From positions 248,001 to 312,000 of the forward strand of contig NZ_JAUSTQ010000002.1 of the NCBI RefSeq assembly GCF_030812915.1: a stretch of DNA of 64,000 nucleotides. Direction: 5' to 3'. The notes under the pieces are model-generated. The model worked only from the letters and a program-made list of their open reading frames with translations. It was not told the origin of the DNA and made no database searches. Position 1 is the first letter of the stretch; each line of letters starts with the position of its first letter. This document shows positions 30,859 to 41,777 of the stretch, piece after piece. The position numbers and the translations under genes are program-made. This stretch comes from Alkalibacillus salilacus. GTDB lineage: Bacteria > Bacillota > Bacilli > Bacillales > Alkalibacillaceae.

Positions 30859-32223
30859 CTATTGCATTGCCTTAACAAATTGTGCAATAGGAAGTGATTG
30901 ATTGACTGATTTGTGGCTTTGGTGCTTGTTACTCTGAGTTTTAATTTCCTGTTCAACTTCCTCTTCAATTCCAAACACACGAACGAATAATTTCAACATA
31001 TCGTCAGCGTGTTCTTCACCAGCCATTTCTTTCGCTTGTAAGATCGGCTCTTTAAGCATTTGGTTGACAATACTTTTCGTATGTTTGTTTAATACTTTTT
31101 TCTCTCTTGCTGTTAAATCTGGCATTTTACGTTCGATTGATGCCATTGTGTCTTGTTGAATGGTTAATGCTTTTTCACGTAATGCTGAAATAATTGGTAC
31201 AACACCTAATGTTTTAATCCATTCATTAAATTCATTCATTTCTGATTCAATCATTTGATGAATTTCTTGTGCCGCTTCTTGTCGTTCCGATAAATTATGA
31301 TCAACAATACCTTGTAAATCATCGATATCGTATAGGAAAATGTCATCCAATTCCTCAATATCTGGATCAAGATTCCGTGGAACAGCAATATCAACCATAA
31401 ACAACGGTTTACCATGACGTGACTTCAACATAGGTTTAATAAAATCTTTATTCAAAATATAATCATCTGTACCTACTGAAGTAATCATAATATCAGCATC
31501 TTTTAAAACCGTGTCCAATTCATCCATTGAACGAGCTTGTCCAGAGAATTTAGCTGCTACTTCTTCAGCTTTTTCAACAGTACGATTAACAACTGTAATG
31601 TCTTTAACACCTGAACCATATAGGTTCTGAACAGCTAACTCTCCCATTTTTCCAGCACCCAAAATAACCACATGTTGATTTTTTAGGTTGTCAAAAATCG
31701 TTTTAGATAATTCGACAGCAGCATAACTAATTGAAACAGCATTTTGTCCAATGCCTGTTTCTTTATGAGCTTGTTTAGCATTAGTAATAGCTTGTTTAAA
31801 TAATTGATTAAACATCAAACCAGACGCATCATCTTGTTGCGCGCGTTTAAATGCCGTTTTGATTTGTCCTAATATTTGTGTTTCCCCTAATACCATTGAA
31901 TCTAATCCCGCAGCTACCTTAAATAGGTGTTCAATGGCTTCATTGTCTTCTTTCATGTCAATGAAATTACCAATATAATCAACATCCATTGAAAACCAAT
32001 CAGCTAAAAACTTCTTCACATAATAACGACCAGTATGCAACTGATCGGCAACAACGTATAATTCTGTACGATTACATGTTGATACAATCACGTTTTCTAA
32101 AATGCTTTTTTGTTCATTTAGCTGATACATGGCTTCACTGAGTTGATCATCAGGAAAAGTTAAGTTTTCCCTTATGTTAATTGGGGCTGTTCGATAATTC
32201 ATTGTCAATACAAGAAAATGCAT
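30859..32223 (-). CDS. hemA: Glutamyl-tRNA reductase
   Basis: First committed step of C5 heme synthesis, reducing Glu-tRNA to glutamate-1-semialdehyde with NADPH. The 454-aa protein has the catalytic cysteine in [29 protein letters not shown], the NADPH site [13 protein letters not shown], and a C-terminal dimerisation helix. The ATG at 32223 ([14 protein letters not shown]) is 8 nt after GGGG; the open frame to 32391 adds an unrelated 56-residue stretch. First gene of the heme operon. Confidence 0.96.
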   Translation of the reverse strand: MHFLVLTMNYRTAPINIRENLTFPDDQLSEAMYQLNEQKSILENVIVSTCNRTELYVVADQLHTGRYYVKKFLADWFSMDVDYIGNFIDMKEDNEAIEHLFKVAAGLDSMVLGETQILGQIKTAFKRAQQDDASGLMFNQLFKQAITNAKQAHKETGIGQNAVSISYAAVELSKTIFDNLKNQHVVILGAGKMGELAVQNLYGSGVKDITVVNRTVEKAEEVAAKFSGQARSMDELDTVLKDADIMITSVGTDDYILNKDFIKPMLKSRHGKPLFMVDIAVPRNLDPDIEELDDIFLYDIDDLQGIVDHNLSERQEAAQEIHQMIESEMNEFNEWIKTLGVVPIISALREKALTIQQDTMASIERKMPDLTAREKKVLNKHTKSIVNQMLKEPILQAKEMAGEEHADDMLKLFVRVFGIEEEVEQEIKTQSNKHQSHKSVNQSLPIAQFVKAMQ

Positions 32224-32262
32224 GTATGTCACCCCTTGATTCATTTCTCTACGTCTAAATAC

Positions 32263-32291
32263 ATTGTAACAACTGCTCATATCAATTAAAC
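32263..32291 (-). promoter_or_regulatory. Candidate hemA promoter
   Basis: On the minus strand TACAAT (32268-32263) lies 17 nt after a weak GTTTAA (32291-32286). The position, 40 nt upstream of the hemA start, is sensible, but the -35 is poor. Confidence 0.35.
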
Positions 32292-32335
32292 TAAAAGCAG
32301 ATGAACAATTTATGAAATTTTGTTCTATTATTTCT

Positions 32336-32350
32336 TTAGAATTATTATTA
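32336..32350. promoter_or_regulatory. Possible PerR-type operator upstream of hemA
   Basis: TTAGAATTATTATTA matches the Per-box consensus TTATAATNATTATAA at 12 of 14 defined positions. hemA of B. subtilis is a PerR target, which makes the match more interesting, but the sequence around it is very AT-rich. Confidence 0.35.
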
Positions 32351-32420
32351 ATAACTATTTGTAGACTATCACATTCGACATGATGCTTCAAGCAATTTAA
32401 CTATGAAGGAGACTTATATC

Positions 32421-32900
32421 GTGAAACAATCGCAGTCATTTTTAGCTATCACTTTAATTGGTTTCGGTTTATATTTCCTCATTCAGCAATATGATATACC
32501 TATTTTATCACAATTTGGTAATTGGCCTTCTATATTAGTGATCTTAGGTGTCGCGTTTTTATTTAGTGCATATGGCAATAATCAACATGACAATATATTG
32601 CCTGGGATAATCTTGTTCGGTTTAGGTATTCATTTTCATCTGTTACAACATCAAGTTAATTGGATTGATCACTGGGGGATGTACACCTTAATCATTGGTA
32701 TTGCATTTATTTTACGAGCTCAGAAAAAGCGACAAGGCACGATTATTGGTATTATTTTTATTGTGATTTCGTTTTTAGCATTATCAGCGTTTGCTATGCC
32801 TACATGGCTTGGCTGGTTAGATGTTGTCTTTAATATGATTGAACAATTTTGGCCAATTCTTTTAATCATCATTGGATTCTTTATGTTATTTAAGAAATAA
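32421..32900 (+). CDS. LiaI/LiaF-like transmembrane-domain protein
   Basis: A 159-aa membrane protein with about five to six helices in pairs (SFLAITLIGFGLYFLIQQY, WPSILVILGVAFLFSAYG, MYTLIIGIAFILRAQ, TIIGIIFIVISFLALSAFAM, FWPILLIIIGFFMLFKK). The WPxILIxxGxxFLF pattern repeats at both ends, as in LiaF/LiaI-related domains. The start taken is GTG at 32421, 9 nt after AAGGAG; the ATG at 32403 is too close to that site. It is divergent from hemA. Its stop codon directly abuts the repeat element that follows. No function is assigned. Confidence 0.75.
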   Translation: MKQSQSFLAITLIGFGLYFLIQQYDIPILSQFGNWPSILVILGVAFLFSAYGNNQHDNILPGIILFGLGIHFHLLQHQVNWIDHWGMYTLIIGIAFILRAQKKRQGTIIGIIFIVISFLALSAFAMPTWLGWLDVVFNMIEQFWPILLIIIGFFMLFKK

Positions 32901-33290
32901 GCTTTGTTAATGTCCGTTGTTGATATTGCGATCCGCTCTCGGCGGACGCTTTTACCCATAGGGCACAAGTGCAACATCTGCTCAATCTCACTACGTTCGT
33001 TTTTCACAGTGTTTTCTATGCAGGGGCACGGCTCGAGCCTCCTCGGCAACTAAAGGAACTTCGGCTAAGTGCCGGACGTCAATCACAAACGCCGAAGTGA
33101 CCCACATCCTGTGGGCCTCTGGGGGTCTCGAGACTCGTGCTATTCCCGTGACGGCCCGGACGGCCTAATGTCGACGTTGGTCACAGGACGTGACCGCTTT
33201 TAGTCGACCAGGAGTCGCCACCTTCGCTCCTCACAATTCAACAACTAAGTGCTACATCATTTAAACTCAACATTAAACTTTAACAGAACG
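32901..33290 (-). mobile_element. MITE-like non-coding repeat, copy 2 (390 bp, inverted)
   Basis: This is the reverse complement of the 3431-3761 element, almost identical over some 240 bp (from CTCGAGACCCCCAGAGGCCC to the TTAACAAAGC end). It begins GCTTTGTTAA and ends TTTAACAGAACG, so the termini are conserved. It carries about 60 extra bases near 33150-33215 that copy 1 lacks. No clear target duplication flanks it. It fills the gap between two convergent genes, starting right at the stop of the LiaI-like gene and ending 7 bp before the MFS stop. Confidence 0.72.
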
Positions 33291-33297
33291 AAACAAA

Positions 33298-34422
33298 TTA
33301 TTTTTTATTCAATTGCCGTAGGATGATTAAATTAACTATGATTAGGCCTACACAGAAGATGAAGGGTATGCCCCATGTTTGCTGTACAAAGCCTGATACA
33401 CTTGATCCAGCAACAACCCCAAGTGAAAAACAGCTATAGAACAAGCCATATGCTTTTCCGCGTAAGGTTTCATCCGTACTATTGGTGATCATTTGGTTCA
33501 TGGATGGAAAGATAAAGGCGAACCCTATTCCATAAACAACCATAGCCACTATAAGCATCCATAAATTAAACGCAAAGTGTAAAACCCCCATAGATAATGC
33601 AATGATGCTTAGTCCTGCGAAGACAAGGGTGAATGGGTTAAATCGAACAAATACTATATTTAACCTTGTCATAAAAATGAATAATGCTGTAATACCGAAT
33701 AAACTCAATAGTAAACCAGTAACGACCGTCGTTAATTGAAATTGATCAACCAAAATTGGTAAAGCAAATGCTAGCGTCCCATTACTTAACATTAATGTGA
33801 ATGCGACTGTAGATGCTTTTAAGACTCCACGATTAGTTAAGATCGCTTGTAAGGTACTGCGGTCTAAAGTCTTCCCTTCCTGAACATGGGATGATGATTT
33901 AACAAAGCGAATACTTAACACAGCTGTTATAAGAAACACAATCGCCACTAATATAAATACATAAATAATTTGACCTGCTGCTGCCAAAGCACCACCTACT
34001 GCAGGTCCAACAATCGCCGCAATCCCTATCGAACCACCAGCGAATGCCATTACTTTTTTATTTCCAGTTTCTTTTGCCCAATCACCAATTAATGCAAAAG
34101 CTGCAGGTACTAGCAAGCCTCCGAACAACCCATGAATAAAACGAATCCATAATAATTGATCACCAGTTACAGCTAAGGGATAGAAGAATAGTGTTAAACT
34201 TACCAAAACCATGCCTATGACTATAACGGGTTTTCTTCCGATCCTGTCCACCCAATAACCACCGATCATATTACCTAAAACATTTGATAAGGAATACATC
34301 GCAACAATGATACCTGCCAATGTTTCACTTGCTCCTAAACTTAATGCATAAGGTGTCATAATAGGAAGTTGAATAAAAGTATCAATAAAAGCAATCACCA
34401 CAACGACATATAAAAACCTCAT
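33298..34422 (-). CDS. MFS transporter
   Basis: A 374-aa polytopic protein with about 12 hydrophobic helices. GGYWVDRIGRKPVIVIG is the loop 2-3 signature of the major facilitator superfamily, and IRFIHGLFGGLLVPAAFALIGDW resembles the motif region of drug/proton antiporters. The substrate cannot be told. ATG at 34422 with AGGAG about 9 nt upstream is preferred over TTG 34431. It stands alone between the repeat element and ysxC. Confidence 0.88.
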   Translation of the reverse strand: MRFLYVVVVIAFIDTFIQLPIMTPYALSLGASETLAGIIVAMYSLSNVLGNMIGGYWVDRIGRKPVIVIGMVLVSLTLFFYPLAVTGDQLLWIRFIHGLFGGLLVPAAFALIGDWAKETGNKKVMAFAGGSIGIAAIVGPAVGGALAAAGQIIYVFILVAIVFLITAVLSIRFVKSSSHVQEGKTLDRSTLQAILTNRGVLKASTVAFTLMLSNGTLAFALPILVDQFQLTTVVTGLLLSLFGITALFIFMTRLNIVFVRFNPFTLVFAGLSIIALSMGVLHFAFNLWMLIVAMVVYGIGFAFIFPSMNQMITNSTDETLRGKAYGLFYSCFSLGVVAGSSVSGFVQQTWGIPFIFCVGLIIVNLIILRQLNKK

Positions 34423-34545
34423 ATAATCCAACTCCTATCCTAACAATAATTCAATCTCATACGTCTATTATAAAATCGAATGAGTCTAAATAAATTGAGC
34501 TATATCACAATTCACCATTAATTTTGTGACAATCCAATGAAGACA

Positions 34546-34576
34546 CGAAAAGATCCCGAATCAGTCTTCGGGATCT
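34546..34576 (-). terminator. Terminator after ysxC
   Basis: AGATCCCGAA and TTCGGGATCT arms around GACTGA are followed by TTTCG on the minus strand, 5 bp past the ysxC stop. Confidence 0.8.
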
Positions 34577-34580
34577 CCAC

Positions 34581-35165
34581 TTATAAATACTGTTTCAATG
34601 TCTGCCAAGCTTGGTCTTTTCCTTCTCCAGTTTCCGCTGAAAATGGAATCACGACATCTTCTGGTTCCAGCTCTAATTCTTCTTTTACCGTTTTAAGATG
34701 TTTATCACGCTGAGATTTCTTTACCTTATCTAATTTCGTTGCGATCACAATCACTGGTAAGTCAAAGTACTTCAAGTAATCATACATAATCAAATCATCT
34801 TCAGTAGGCGGATGACGGAAATCCACAATTAGCACGGTCGCTTGAAGCGTCTCACGCGTCTGAAAATATTCTTCCATCATACGACCCCAAGCTTCTCTTT
34901 CACGTTTAGAAACTTTGGCATAACCATAGCCAGGTACGTCTACAAAATAAAATGCATCATTAATATTATAAAAATTTAGCGTTTGCGTTTTGCCAGGTTT
35001 ACCTGACGTACGAGCTAAGTTCTTACGTTGGATCATTTTATTAATAAATGAGGATTTTCCTACGTTCGACCGACCTGCTAACGCAATTTCAGGCTTTTCA
35101 TCTTCAGGATATTGAGCTTTACTAGCAGCACTTATGACGATTTCTGCATGATTGACTTTCATCAT
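34581..35165 (-). CDS. ysxC: Ribosome biogenesis GTPase YsxC/EngB
   Basis: Essential GTPase in late 50S assembly. The 194-aa protein has [10 protein letters not shown] (G1), the [10 protein letters not shown] switch I, DVPGYGYA (G3) and TKLDK (G4). Two adjacent ATG codons (35165, 35162) follow AAAGGAGG; the first gives MMKVNHAE. The start overlaps the lonA stop, so translation is coupled. The lonA-ysxC order is as in B. subtilis. Confidence 0.96.
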   Translation of the reverse strand: MMKVNHAEIVISAASKAQYPEDEKPEIALAGRSNVGKSSFINKMIQRKNLARTSGKPGKTQTLNFYNINDAFYFVDVPGYGYAKVSKREREAWGRMMEEYFQTRETLQATVLIVDFRHPPTEDDLIMYDYLKYFDLPVIVIATKLDKVKKSQRDKHLKTVKEELELEPEDVVIPFSAETGEGKDQAWQTLKQYL

Positions 35166-37489
35166 ATTGCCTCCTTTGCGAGTAACGCATGGTCTAAAAC
35201 CTCATCTAAGTGACTCACTTGAATAAATGTCAGCTGTTCACGGACACTTTCTGGAATATCTTCTAAATCTTTATCATTTTGAGCAGGCATTATAATTGTG
35301 GTTAACCCTGCACGGTGGGCGCTTAATGATTTTTCTTTTAAACCACCAATTGGTAGAACGCGTCCTCGCAAGGTGATTTCACCTGTCATTCCTACTTCTT
35401 TTCTTACAGGGCGATTAGTCAAAGCTGACACTAAGGCAGTTGCAATCGTGATCCCTGCAGATGGCCCGTCTTTCGGCGTAGCCCCTTCTGGGATATGGAT
35501 ATGGACATCATACTTTTCATAAAAATCTTTTTCTAGTTCAAACTCATCCGCTCTTGCACGAACATAGCTGAATGCAGCCTGAGCTGATTCTTGCATGACA
35601 TCGCCAAGTTTACCAGTTAAAGTTAATTTACCTGTTCCTTGTACAATCGACACTTCAATCGCTAATGTATCGCCACCCGCTTGGGTATAAGCTAATCCTG
35701 TCGCTGTTCCAATTTGATTTTCACGTTCAGCTTGTCCATATCGGAATTTCGGTTTGCCAAGTAATGTCTCGAGTTGATTTTCAGTTACAACCACTCGTTT
35801 CTTCTCTTCTGAAACAATTTTCTTAGCTGCTTTGCGACAAACAGAAGCTATTTCACGTTCAAGATTACGCACACCCGCTTCACGCGTATACATCCGGACA
35901 AGTTTTAAGATAGCATCATCACGGAATTGTAATTGTGACTTTGATAAACCATTTTCCTCGAGTTGTTTTATAATTAAATGTTCTTTAGCAATATGCAACT
36001 TCTCCAATTCCGTGTAACCCGCAATGGAGATCACTTCCATACGATCTAATAAGGGTGCAGGAATAGTGGATAAATTGTTTGCAGTTGCTATAAACATCAC
36101 CTTCGATAGATCATAAGGTTCCTCGATAAAGTGATCGCTAAATTTATCATTTTGCTCAGGGTCTAAAACTTCTAACATTGCTGAAGATGGGTCACCACGG
36201 AAATCGCTTGCCATTTTATCGATTTCATCTAATAAAAAGACTGGATTAACGGTGCCAGCTGATTTCATGCTCTGCATAATTCGTCCTGGCATTGCTCCGA
36301 CATAGGTTCTACGGTGTCCTCTTATCTCTGCTTCATCACGGACACCCCCAAGTGAAGCTCTAACAAATTCTCGACCAACTGAACGAGCGACTGACTGAGC
36401 TAGTGACGTCTTACCTACTCCTGGTGGTCCAACCAAACATAATATCGGACCACTAGCTGAATCCGTCAATTGTTGAACGGCTAAGTACTCCAGTACACGT
36501 TCCTTCACACGATCTAAACCATAATGATCTTCATCTAAAACACGCTCTGCACGTTGTACATCTAAATTATCTTCAGTTTCATTAGTCCAGGGTAATTCAA
36601 CCAACCATTCAATATAATTCCGGATGACAGAACTTTCAGCTGAACTTTGAGGAACTTTCTCATAACGATTCAATTCTTTATGTGCTATTTCCTCGATACG
36701 CTCAGGCAACTCAGCTTCTTCGATTTTTTCTTTTAACTCATCAATTTCACCTGTTTTACCATCACGTTCTCCAAGCTCTTTTTGAATGGCTTTCAATTGT
36801 TCTCGCAAATAATACTCTCTTTGAGTTCGTTCCATGGATCGTTTAACACGTTGACCAATTTTCTTCTCCATCGAAAGAACTTCTTTTTCATTTTGGATGG
36901 TTTGGATAATATAGTCGAGTCGATCTGGAACATAAGCTGTCTCTAAAACGTGCTGTTTCTGTTCAATTTTAAGGGACAAATGTGAAGTCACTATATCAGC
37001 AAGACGACTCGATTCATCAATGTCTTTTACAGTGTCATATGTTTCACTTTTTGTCTTTTTAGAAACCTTTGTATACTCACTAAATTGGTTAATTAACATA
37101 CGCATCTGAGCTTGTTCTTCAGTGTCATCACCATGTTCATCATGTATTGATTCATATGTCACTGTAAAGAAAGGATCTGCCTGTTTGATTTCCTTAAGCG
37201 TCGCGCGTTCTAAACCTTCAATTAATATACGGCTTGTCCCATTTGGTAATTTCACCATTTGTTTAATATAAGCGATTGTTCCAACTTCATATAGATCATC
37301 TTGATTTGGCGTTTGAACAGATGTATCGCGTTGAGCTACGAGTAATAATTTTTGATCATACATCATGGCATCTTCTAACGCTTTGACAGAATGCTCTCGA
37401 CCTACATCTAAATGTTGAACCATTGAAGGATAAATAACCACACCTCTAAGTGGTAATAAAGGAATAATCGTTTCATGATCTTGATTCAT
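35162..37489 (-). CDS. lonA: ATP-dependent protease LonA
   Basis: A 775-aa Lon protease. The N-terminal LAN domain begins [20 protein letters not shown], a coiled coil follows, then AAA+ with [15 protein letters not shown] and FLLDEIDKM. The Ser-Lys protease domain carries [14 protein letters not shown] and [14 protein letters not shown]. The ATG at 37489 is 8 nt after GGAGG. Length matches the B. subtilis enzyme. Its paralogue lonB, normally between lonA and clpX, is not here. Confidence 0.97.
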   Translation of the reverse strand: MNQDHETIIPLLPLRGVVIYPSMVQHLDVGREHSVKALEDAMMYDQKLLLVAQRDTSVQTPNQDDLYEVGTIAYIKQMVKLPNGTSRILIEGLERATLKEIKQADPFFTVTYESIHDEHGDDTEEQAQMRMLINQFSEYTKVSKKTKSETYDTVKDIDESSRLADIVTSHLSLKIEQKQHVLETAYVPDRLDYIIQTIQNEKEVLSMEKKIGQRVKRSMERTQREYYLREQLKAIQKELGERDGKTGEIDELKEKIEEAELPERIEEIAHKELNRYEKVPQSSAESSVIRNYIEWLVELPWTNETEDNLDVQRAERVLDEDHYGLDRVKERVLEYLAVQQLTDSASGPILCLVGPPGVGKTSLAQSVARSVGREFVRASLGGVRDEAEIRGHRRTYVGAMPGRIMQSMKSAGTVNPVFLLDEIDKMASDFRGDPSSAMLEVLDPEQNDKFSDHFIEEPYDLSKVMFIATANNLSTIPAPLLDRMEVISIAGYTELEKLHIAKEHLIIKQLEENGLSKSQLQFRDDAILKLVRMYTREAGVRNLEREIASVCRKAAKKIVSEEKKRVVVTENQLETLLGKPKFRYGQAERENQIGTATGLAYTQAGGDTLAIEVSIVQGTGKLTLTGKLGDVMQESAQAAFSYVRARADEFELEKDFYEKYDVHIHIPEGATPKDGPSAGITIATALVSALTNRPVRKEVGMTGEITLRGRVLPIGGLKEKSLSAHRAGLTTIIMPAQNDKDLEDIPESVREQLTFIQVSHLDEVLDHALLAKEAI

Positions 37490-37596
37490 TGTTTGCACCT
37501 CCGAATACGGTCGCAACTTCTATGACAGAACTTACAGAAGCCACGATTATAACAGTAGTTTACACGTTTGTTGTTCATTTCATGATAGGTCATACA

Positions 37597-37636
37597 CAAA
37601 GAGGGTACTCTCACCTAAACGAGGAGAGTACCCTCA
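37597..37636 (-). terminator. Terminator after clpX
   Basis: GAGGGTACTCTC and GAGAGTACCCTC form a perfect 12-bp stem with an 11-nt loop, followed by TTTGTG on the minus strand. It separates clpX from lonA. Confidence 0.82.
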
Positions 37637-37662
37637 AGCTAGCCAACCATCATGATTCGTTT

Positions 37663-38940
37663 TTATGCGCTCTCTCTAGGTGTTTCTTTGTTTTGATCAA
37701 CCACTGTACCGTCACTTAGGACTAACGTTGGCTTACCATTTTCGCCCTCGACTGTTTCGCGTGTGATAATACATTTCTCAATATCATCACGAGATGGTAA
37801 TTCGAACATCACATCAAGCATGATGTCCTCAATAATTGAGCGTAAACCACGCGCTCCAGTGTTTCGTTCAATTGCTTTATTAGCGATCGCACGAAGCGCA
37901 TCATCTTGCAATTCTAATTCAACGCCATCAATTTCGAATAGTTTTTCATATTGCTTTGACAAGGCGTTTTTCGGTTGAGTTAAGATATCCACTAAGGCAT
38001 CTTCATCTAATGGCGTTAGGCTACCAATAACTGGTAGACGGCCGATGAACTCTGGAATTAATCCATAACGTAGTAAGTCTTCTGGTAATACTTGTGTCAA
38101 CAGTTCTGACTCTTCAAGCTGTTCTCCAGTTGACTCTGAGCCAAACCCAATGACACGTTCACCTAGACGACGTTTAACTGTTTGGTCAATGCCATCGAAT
38201 GCGCCACCTACAATAAATAACACATTTGTGGTATCGATTTGGATAAATTCTTGATGAGGATGCTTACGTCCACCTTGTGGCGGTACACTTGCTTGTGTTC
38301 CTTCTAGAATCTTAAGCAGTGCTTGCTGAACACCTTCACCTGAAACATCACGCGTAATAGAAGGATTCTCTGATTTACGAGCTACTTTATCGATCTCATC
38401 AATATAGATAATTCCTTTTTCTGCTTTCTCAACATCATAATCTGCAGCTTGGATTAGTTTAAGTAAAATATTCTCAACATCTTCACCAACATAACCAGCT
38501 TCAGTTAGTGATGTTGCATCGGCAATCGCAAAAGGCACATTCAAAATACGTGCCATTGTTTGTGCGAGTAATGTTTTACCACTACCTGTTGGACCTAGTA
38601 GTAAAATGTTACTCTTAGATAGCTCTACATCATCTTCTTTGCTGCTTGAATTTATACGCTTGTAATGGTTATAAACAGCTACAGATAAAGATTTCTTCGC
38701 TTCTTCTTGCCCAATCACATAATCATCTAAGATATCACAGATCTCTTTAGGCTTAGGAAGCTCTGTCATTTCCTCTTGTTCTGTTGAACCTAACTCTTCC
38801 TCAACAATTTCTGTACATAAATCAATGCATTCATCACATATATAAACGCCAGGTCCAGCTACTAATTTGCGGACTTGGTCTTGTGTTTTACCACAAAACG
38901 AGCATTTTAATTGGCCTTTTTCATCACTAAATTTAAACAT
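37663..38940 (-). CDS. clpX: ClpXP unfoldase subunit ClpX
   Basis: AAA+ unfoldase that feeds ClpP. The 425-aa protein has the N-terminal zinc-binding domain ([21 protein letters not shown], then CDECIDLC), Walker A GPTGSGKT, Walker [10 protein letters not shown], and sensor motif [12 protein letters not shown]. The ClpP-contacting loop region (IGFG) is kept. It has its own promoter and terminator. Downstream of tig, as in B. subtilis. Confidence 0.98.
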   Translation of the reverse strand: MFKFSDEKGQLKCSFCGKTQDQVRKLVAGPGVYICDECIDLCTEIVEEELGSTEQEEMTELPKPKEICDILDDYVIGQEEAKKSLSVAVYNHYKRINSSSKEDDVELSKSNILLLGPTGSGKTLLAQTMARILNVPFAIADATSLTEAGYVGEDVENILLKLIQAADYDVEKAEKGIIYIDEIDKVARKSENPSITRDVSGEGVQQALLKILEGTQASVPPQGGRKHPHQEFIQIDTTNVLFIVGGAFDGIDQTVKRRLGERVIGFGSESTGEQLEESELLTQVLPEDLLRYGLIPEFIGRLPVIGSLTPLDEDALVDILTQPKNALSKQYEKLFEIDGVELELQDDALRAIANKAIERNTGARGLRSIIEDIMLDVMFELPSRDDIEKCIITRETVEGENGKPTLVLSDGTVVDQNKETPRESA

Positions 38941-39078
38941 ACTTTCACCCCATAAATTATCTGTAGTTTTACATGATATGTTTTACAAAACATTCATTCA
39001 TACTACTTAACATTCTAATCAAAATACTTTTTAATTCACAAATGAAGATATTAGAACCTCATTCATTTTACACATTCC

Positions 39079-39107
39079 ATTATGTACTTCTCAGTCGTTT
39101 AAGTCAA
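39079..39107 (-). promoter_or_regulatory. Sigma-A promoter of clpX
   Basis: TTGACT (39107-39102) and CATAAT (39084-39079) are spaced by 17 nt on the minus strand. The start would be near 39072, giving a leader of about 130 nt. The rest of the 316-bp gap between clpX and tig is AT-rich; a 68-codon plus-strand frame there has no ribosome binding site and was not called. Confidence 0.65.
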
Positions 39108-39214
39108 AAGAAAAACTTATATATAACATTATGTCTATTCTTACCAAGGTGTGTTCAATTAAACCTTAATTACTACTAGCATATGTCTTAAATCAAAAGC
39201 ATTATGATGATTGT

Positions 39215-39246
39215 AAAACAAGGCACGTTAAAAACGCGCCTTGTTT
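39215..39246 (-). terminator. Terminator after tig
   Basis: On the minus strand AAGGCGCGTT pairs with AACGTGCCTT (one G-T) around TTT, followed by GTTTTACA. It lies 11 bp beyond the tig stop. Confidence 0.7.
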
Positions 39247-39256
39247 AATATTATAT

Positions 39257-40543
39257 TTATGCCGTTTTTGCATGTTCAGCTAAGAAGTCAATTGCTTTCT
39301 TCAACTTCAAGTCTTCATTAAGTGCTTCAGTGTTGCCACCAAGCATTTGTTTTAGCTGTTCTACATCTGTTTGATACATTGAAGCCATTTCCTGTAGTTG
39401 ATCTTCAATATCTTGATCTGTAACTTCTAAGTTTTCTTCTGCTGCGATTGCTTCTAACGTTAAGTTAGTGCGAACACGTTTCTGTGCATCTTCACGCATT
39501 TGCTCTTTAAGATCATCTTCACTTTGACCAGCAAATTGATAATACATATCAAGCGTCATGCCTTGCATCTGTAGGCGCTGCTCGAATTCTTGCAACATAC
39601 GGTCAAGTTCAGAATCAACCATTGCATCAGGGACTTCAACAGTAGCGTTCTCAGAAGCCTTTTCGACTAATGTTTCACGCTTTTCCTGATCAGCACTTTG
39701 TTCTTTTTGTTCTTGTAAACGCTGCTTAGTATTTTCACGTAGTTCATCTAGCGTTTCAACTTCGTCTTCTACGTCTTTTGCAAATTCATCATCAAGCTCT
39801 GGTACTTCTTTTGTTTTGACTTCATGAATTTTAACTTTAAATGTTGTTTCTTTACCAGCTAATTCTTCTGCTTGATAATCTTCTGGGAATGTTACTTGAA
39901 TTTCAGTTTCTTCTCCAGCCGTTTTACCAACTAATTGCTCTTCGAATCCTGGAATGAACTGGCCAGCACCTACTTCTAATGTGTGGTTTTCTGCTGAACC
40001 ACCCTCGAATGCTTCACCATCTAAGAAACCTTCAAAGTCAATAACAACTGTGTCACCATTCTCAACTTGTCCTTCTTCTTTAACGACAAGTTCAGCATGT
40101 TTCTCTTGTAGTGACTTCAATTCTTCTTCAACTTCTTCATCTGTAACAGTTGTGTCTTGCTCTTCTACCTCTAAGCCTTTATATTCCCCTAGCTCAACTT
40201 CAGGTTTTACTGTAACAGTTGCTTTGAAAATAAGTGGTTGACCTTTTTCGATTTGTTCAACATCAACATCAGGACGATCAACTGGTGTGATTCCTGTTTC
40301 TTCAACTGCTTTCATATAAGCATCAGGTAATACAATATCAACTGCATCTTGATAAAGAGACTCAACACCAAAGCGTTGTTCAAAAATACCACGAGGCACC
40401 TTACCTTTACGGAACCCTGGTACTTGAACGTCTTTCACAACTTTTCTAAAGGCTTGGTCTAATGCTTGATCGAATTCTTTCGCATCCACTTCGACCGTTA
40501 AGACGCCTTCATTACCTTCTTTCTTTTCCCATTTTGCTGACAT
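39257..40543 (-). CDS. tig: Trigger factor chaperone
   Basis: Ribosome-bound chaperone and peptidyl-prolyl isomerase. The 428-aa protein has the ribosome-binding signature [19 protein letters not shown], an FKBP domain ([33 protein letters not shown]), and a long helical C-terminal domain. The ATG at 40543 ([13 protein letters not shown]) follows GGAGGG; the frame extends six codons upstream without a better site. Length is typical. Confidence 0.97.
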   Translation of the reverse strand: MSAKWEKKEGNEGVLTVEVDAKEFDQALDQAFRKVVKDVQVPGFRKGKVPRGIFEQRFGVESLYQDAVDIVLPDAYMKAVEETGITPVDRPDVDVEQIEKGQPLIFKATVTVKPEVELGEYKGLEVEEQDTTVTDEEVEEELKSLQEKHAELVVKEEGQVENGDTVVIDFEGFLDGEAFEGGSAENHTLEVGAGQFIPGFEEQLVGKTAGEETEIQVTFPEDYQAEELAGKETTFKVKIHEVKTKEVPELDDEFAKDVEDEVETLDELRENTKQRLQEQKEQSADQEKRETLVEKASENATVEVPDAMVDSELDRMLQEFEQRLQMQGMTLDMYYQFAGQSEDDLKEQMREDAQKRVRTNLTLEAIAAEENLEVTDQDIEDQLQEMASMYQTDVEQLKQMLGGNTEALNEDLKLKKAIDFLAEHAKTA

Positions 40544-40673
40544 AAATCTTCCCTCCAACATCTATTCATCTACTTTATTGTCGTTTGGTTCATGCAATCA
40601 CTAATCATGCATAATGCAACTCATATATTATAACATAGAAATTTAGACGTTCAACACACATGTTTAACGAATT

Positions 40674-41669
40674 TTATTCACCAATTTGAGAGAAATATAT
40701 TTTCTCTAATTGTTCTATATCTTTCATCCATTCTTGCTGTTCAGGTGTTGCTTCTTGATGTTTATCCACACCTTCATTTAATTGTAGATACTGCTGAGCC
40801 AACAATAAAACCGCTTCACCTAAATCGGTTACATTATTTTGGGTTGGCTGAGGAACGAACGGAAACTTTATGTACAAATATCGATACAGAATTTGTTTCA
40901 GAAATTCAAACAGGGTGGGATCGTTTTGCTCAACATCATCTAAGTAATGAATCACACTTTTGGCAAATGACGTATCTAAAACATCACTTAACTCACCTGG
41001 CCTAACGTGATCAGATTCACCAAACTTTTCGACCTCAACGGCCTCTTCAACCTTTTCTTCCATAAACCATTGGAGGATGCCTGTTTTAATCACTGGATTC
41101 AACCTTGTATCACTTAGATAGGGTTTAACCATCTCTAAATAAGGATCGACTTCGTGTTTCCGATGATAAGAAAGTAACTTCCATTGTTCCTGAAAGTTTC
41201 CATTCTCCAGTGCCTCAATAAAGTGATTGATATGTTCCACCGACTCTGTCTCAGAAGCAGAAGCACGCATATCTGCACTCACATCGTATAATTGTTGAAA
41301 CGCATCTTGATATTCAAACGGAACCGTTTCTGTTTCAAATATCTCATCAAGCAAATCAATTAAATCTTGGTACTGGCTCGTTTGAAATAGAATGGTTAAG
41401 TAAATATGTAAATACTTATAATAATGATCTTGATCCTCCCGCATTAACCTCCGGCACAAACTAATCGCTTCATCATATCGAGCTAACTCGACGTATGCGA
41501 TTACTTTTGCTGTAATAATGTCGTGGGAGGCTTCATTGAAATCTTCTAACTTTTTAATATGTAATAATGCTTCTTCATAATATTTCTTCTGTATAGCCTC
41601 ATAGGTTTTATTCTCTAATTCCTTTCGCCATCCAGGAAACATGACCACATCTTGCTTCTCATCACTCAT
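40674..41669 (-). CDS. ysoA: TPR-like protein, YsoA homologue
   Basis: A 331-aa acidic, all-helical protein. Degenerate tetratricopeptide repeats are visible in the first half (YYEEALLHIKKLEDFNEA, ARYDEAISLCRRLMREDQD, QYQDLIDLLDEIFETE). B. subtilis ysoA, a TPR protein of unknown function, lies beside tig in the same way. The partner is not known. A GAGGTGAG site precedes the ATG. Confidence 0.78.
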   Translation of the reverse strand: MSDEKQDVVMFPGWRKELENKTYEAIQKKYYEEALLHIKKLEDFNEASHDIITAKVIAYVELARYDEAISLCRRLMREDQDHYYKYLHIYLTILFQTSQYQDLIDLLDEIFETETVPFEYQDAFQQLYDVSADMRASASETESVEHINHFIEALENGNFQEQWKLLSYHRKHEVDPYLEMVKPYLSDTRLNPVIKTGILQWFMEEKVEEAVEVEKFGESDHVRPGELSDVLDTSFAKSVIHYLDDVEQNDPTLFEFLKQILYRYLYIKFPFVPQPTQNNVTDLGEAVLLLAQQYLQLNEGVDKHQEATPEQQEWMKDIEQLEKIYFSQIGE

Positions 41670-41777
41670 GTTCTCACCTCCTTCTAACGTATCTATAGTT
41701 TACCCACTTTGAATATTTCAAAACATTTAAGTACACACCTAGTGTAGCAGAAATCGGTTATTTAATTAATATTATTT

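Noticed and set aside
32720..33049. Minus-strand 109-codon frame (PCPCIENTVKNERSEIEQML) crossing the repeat
   Set aside because: It runs from the repeat element antisense into the LiaI-like gene, has no ribosome binding site, and is composed of repeat sequence. Such frames are common false genes.
38973..39179. 68-codon plus-strand frame between clpX and tig
   Set aside because: No ribosome binding site; the region contains the clpX promoter on the other strand.
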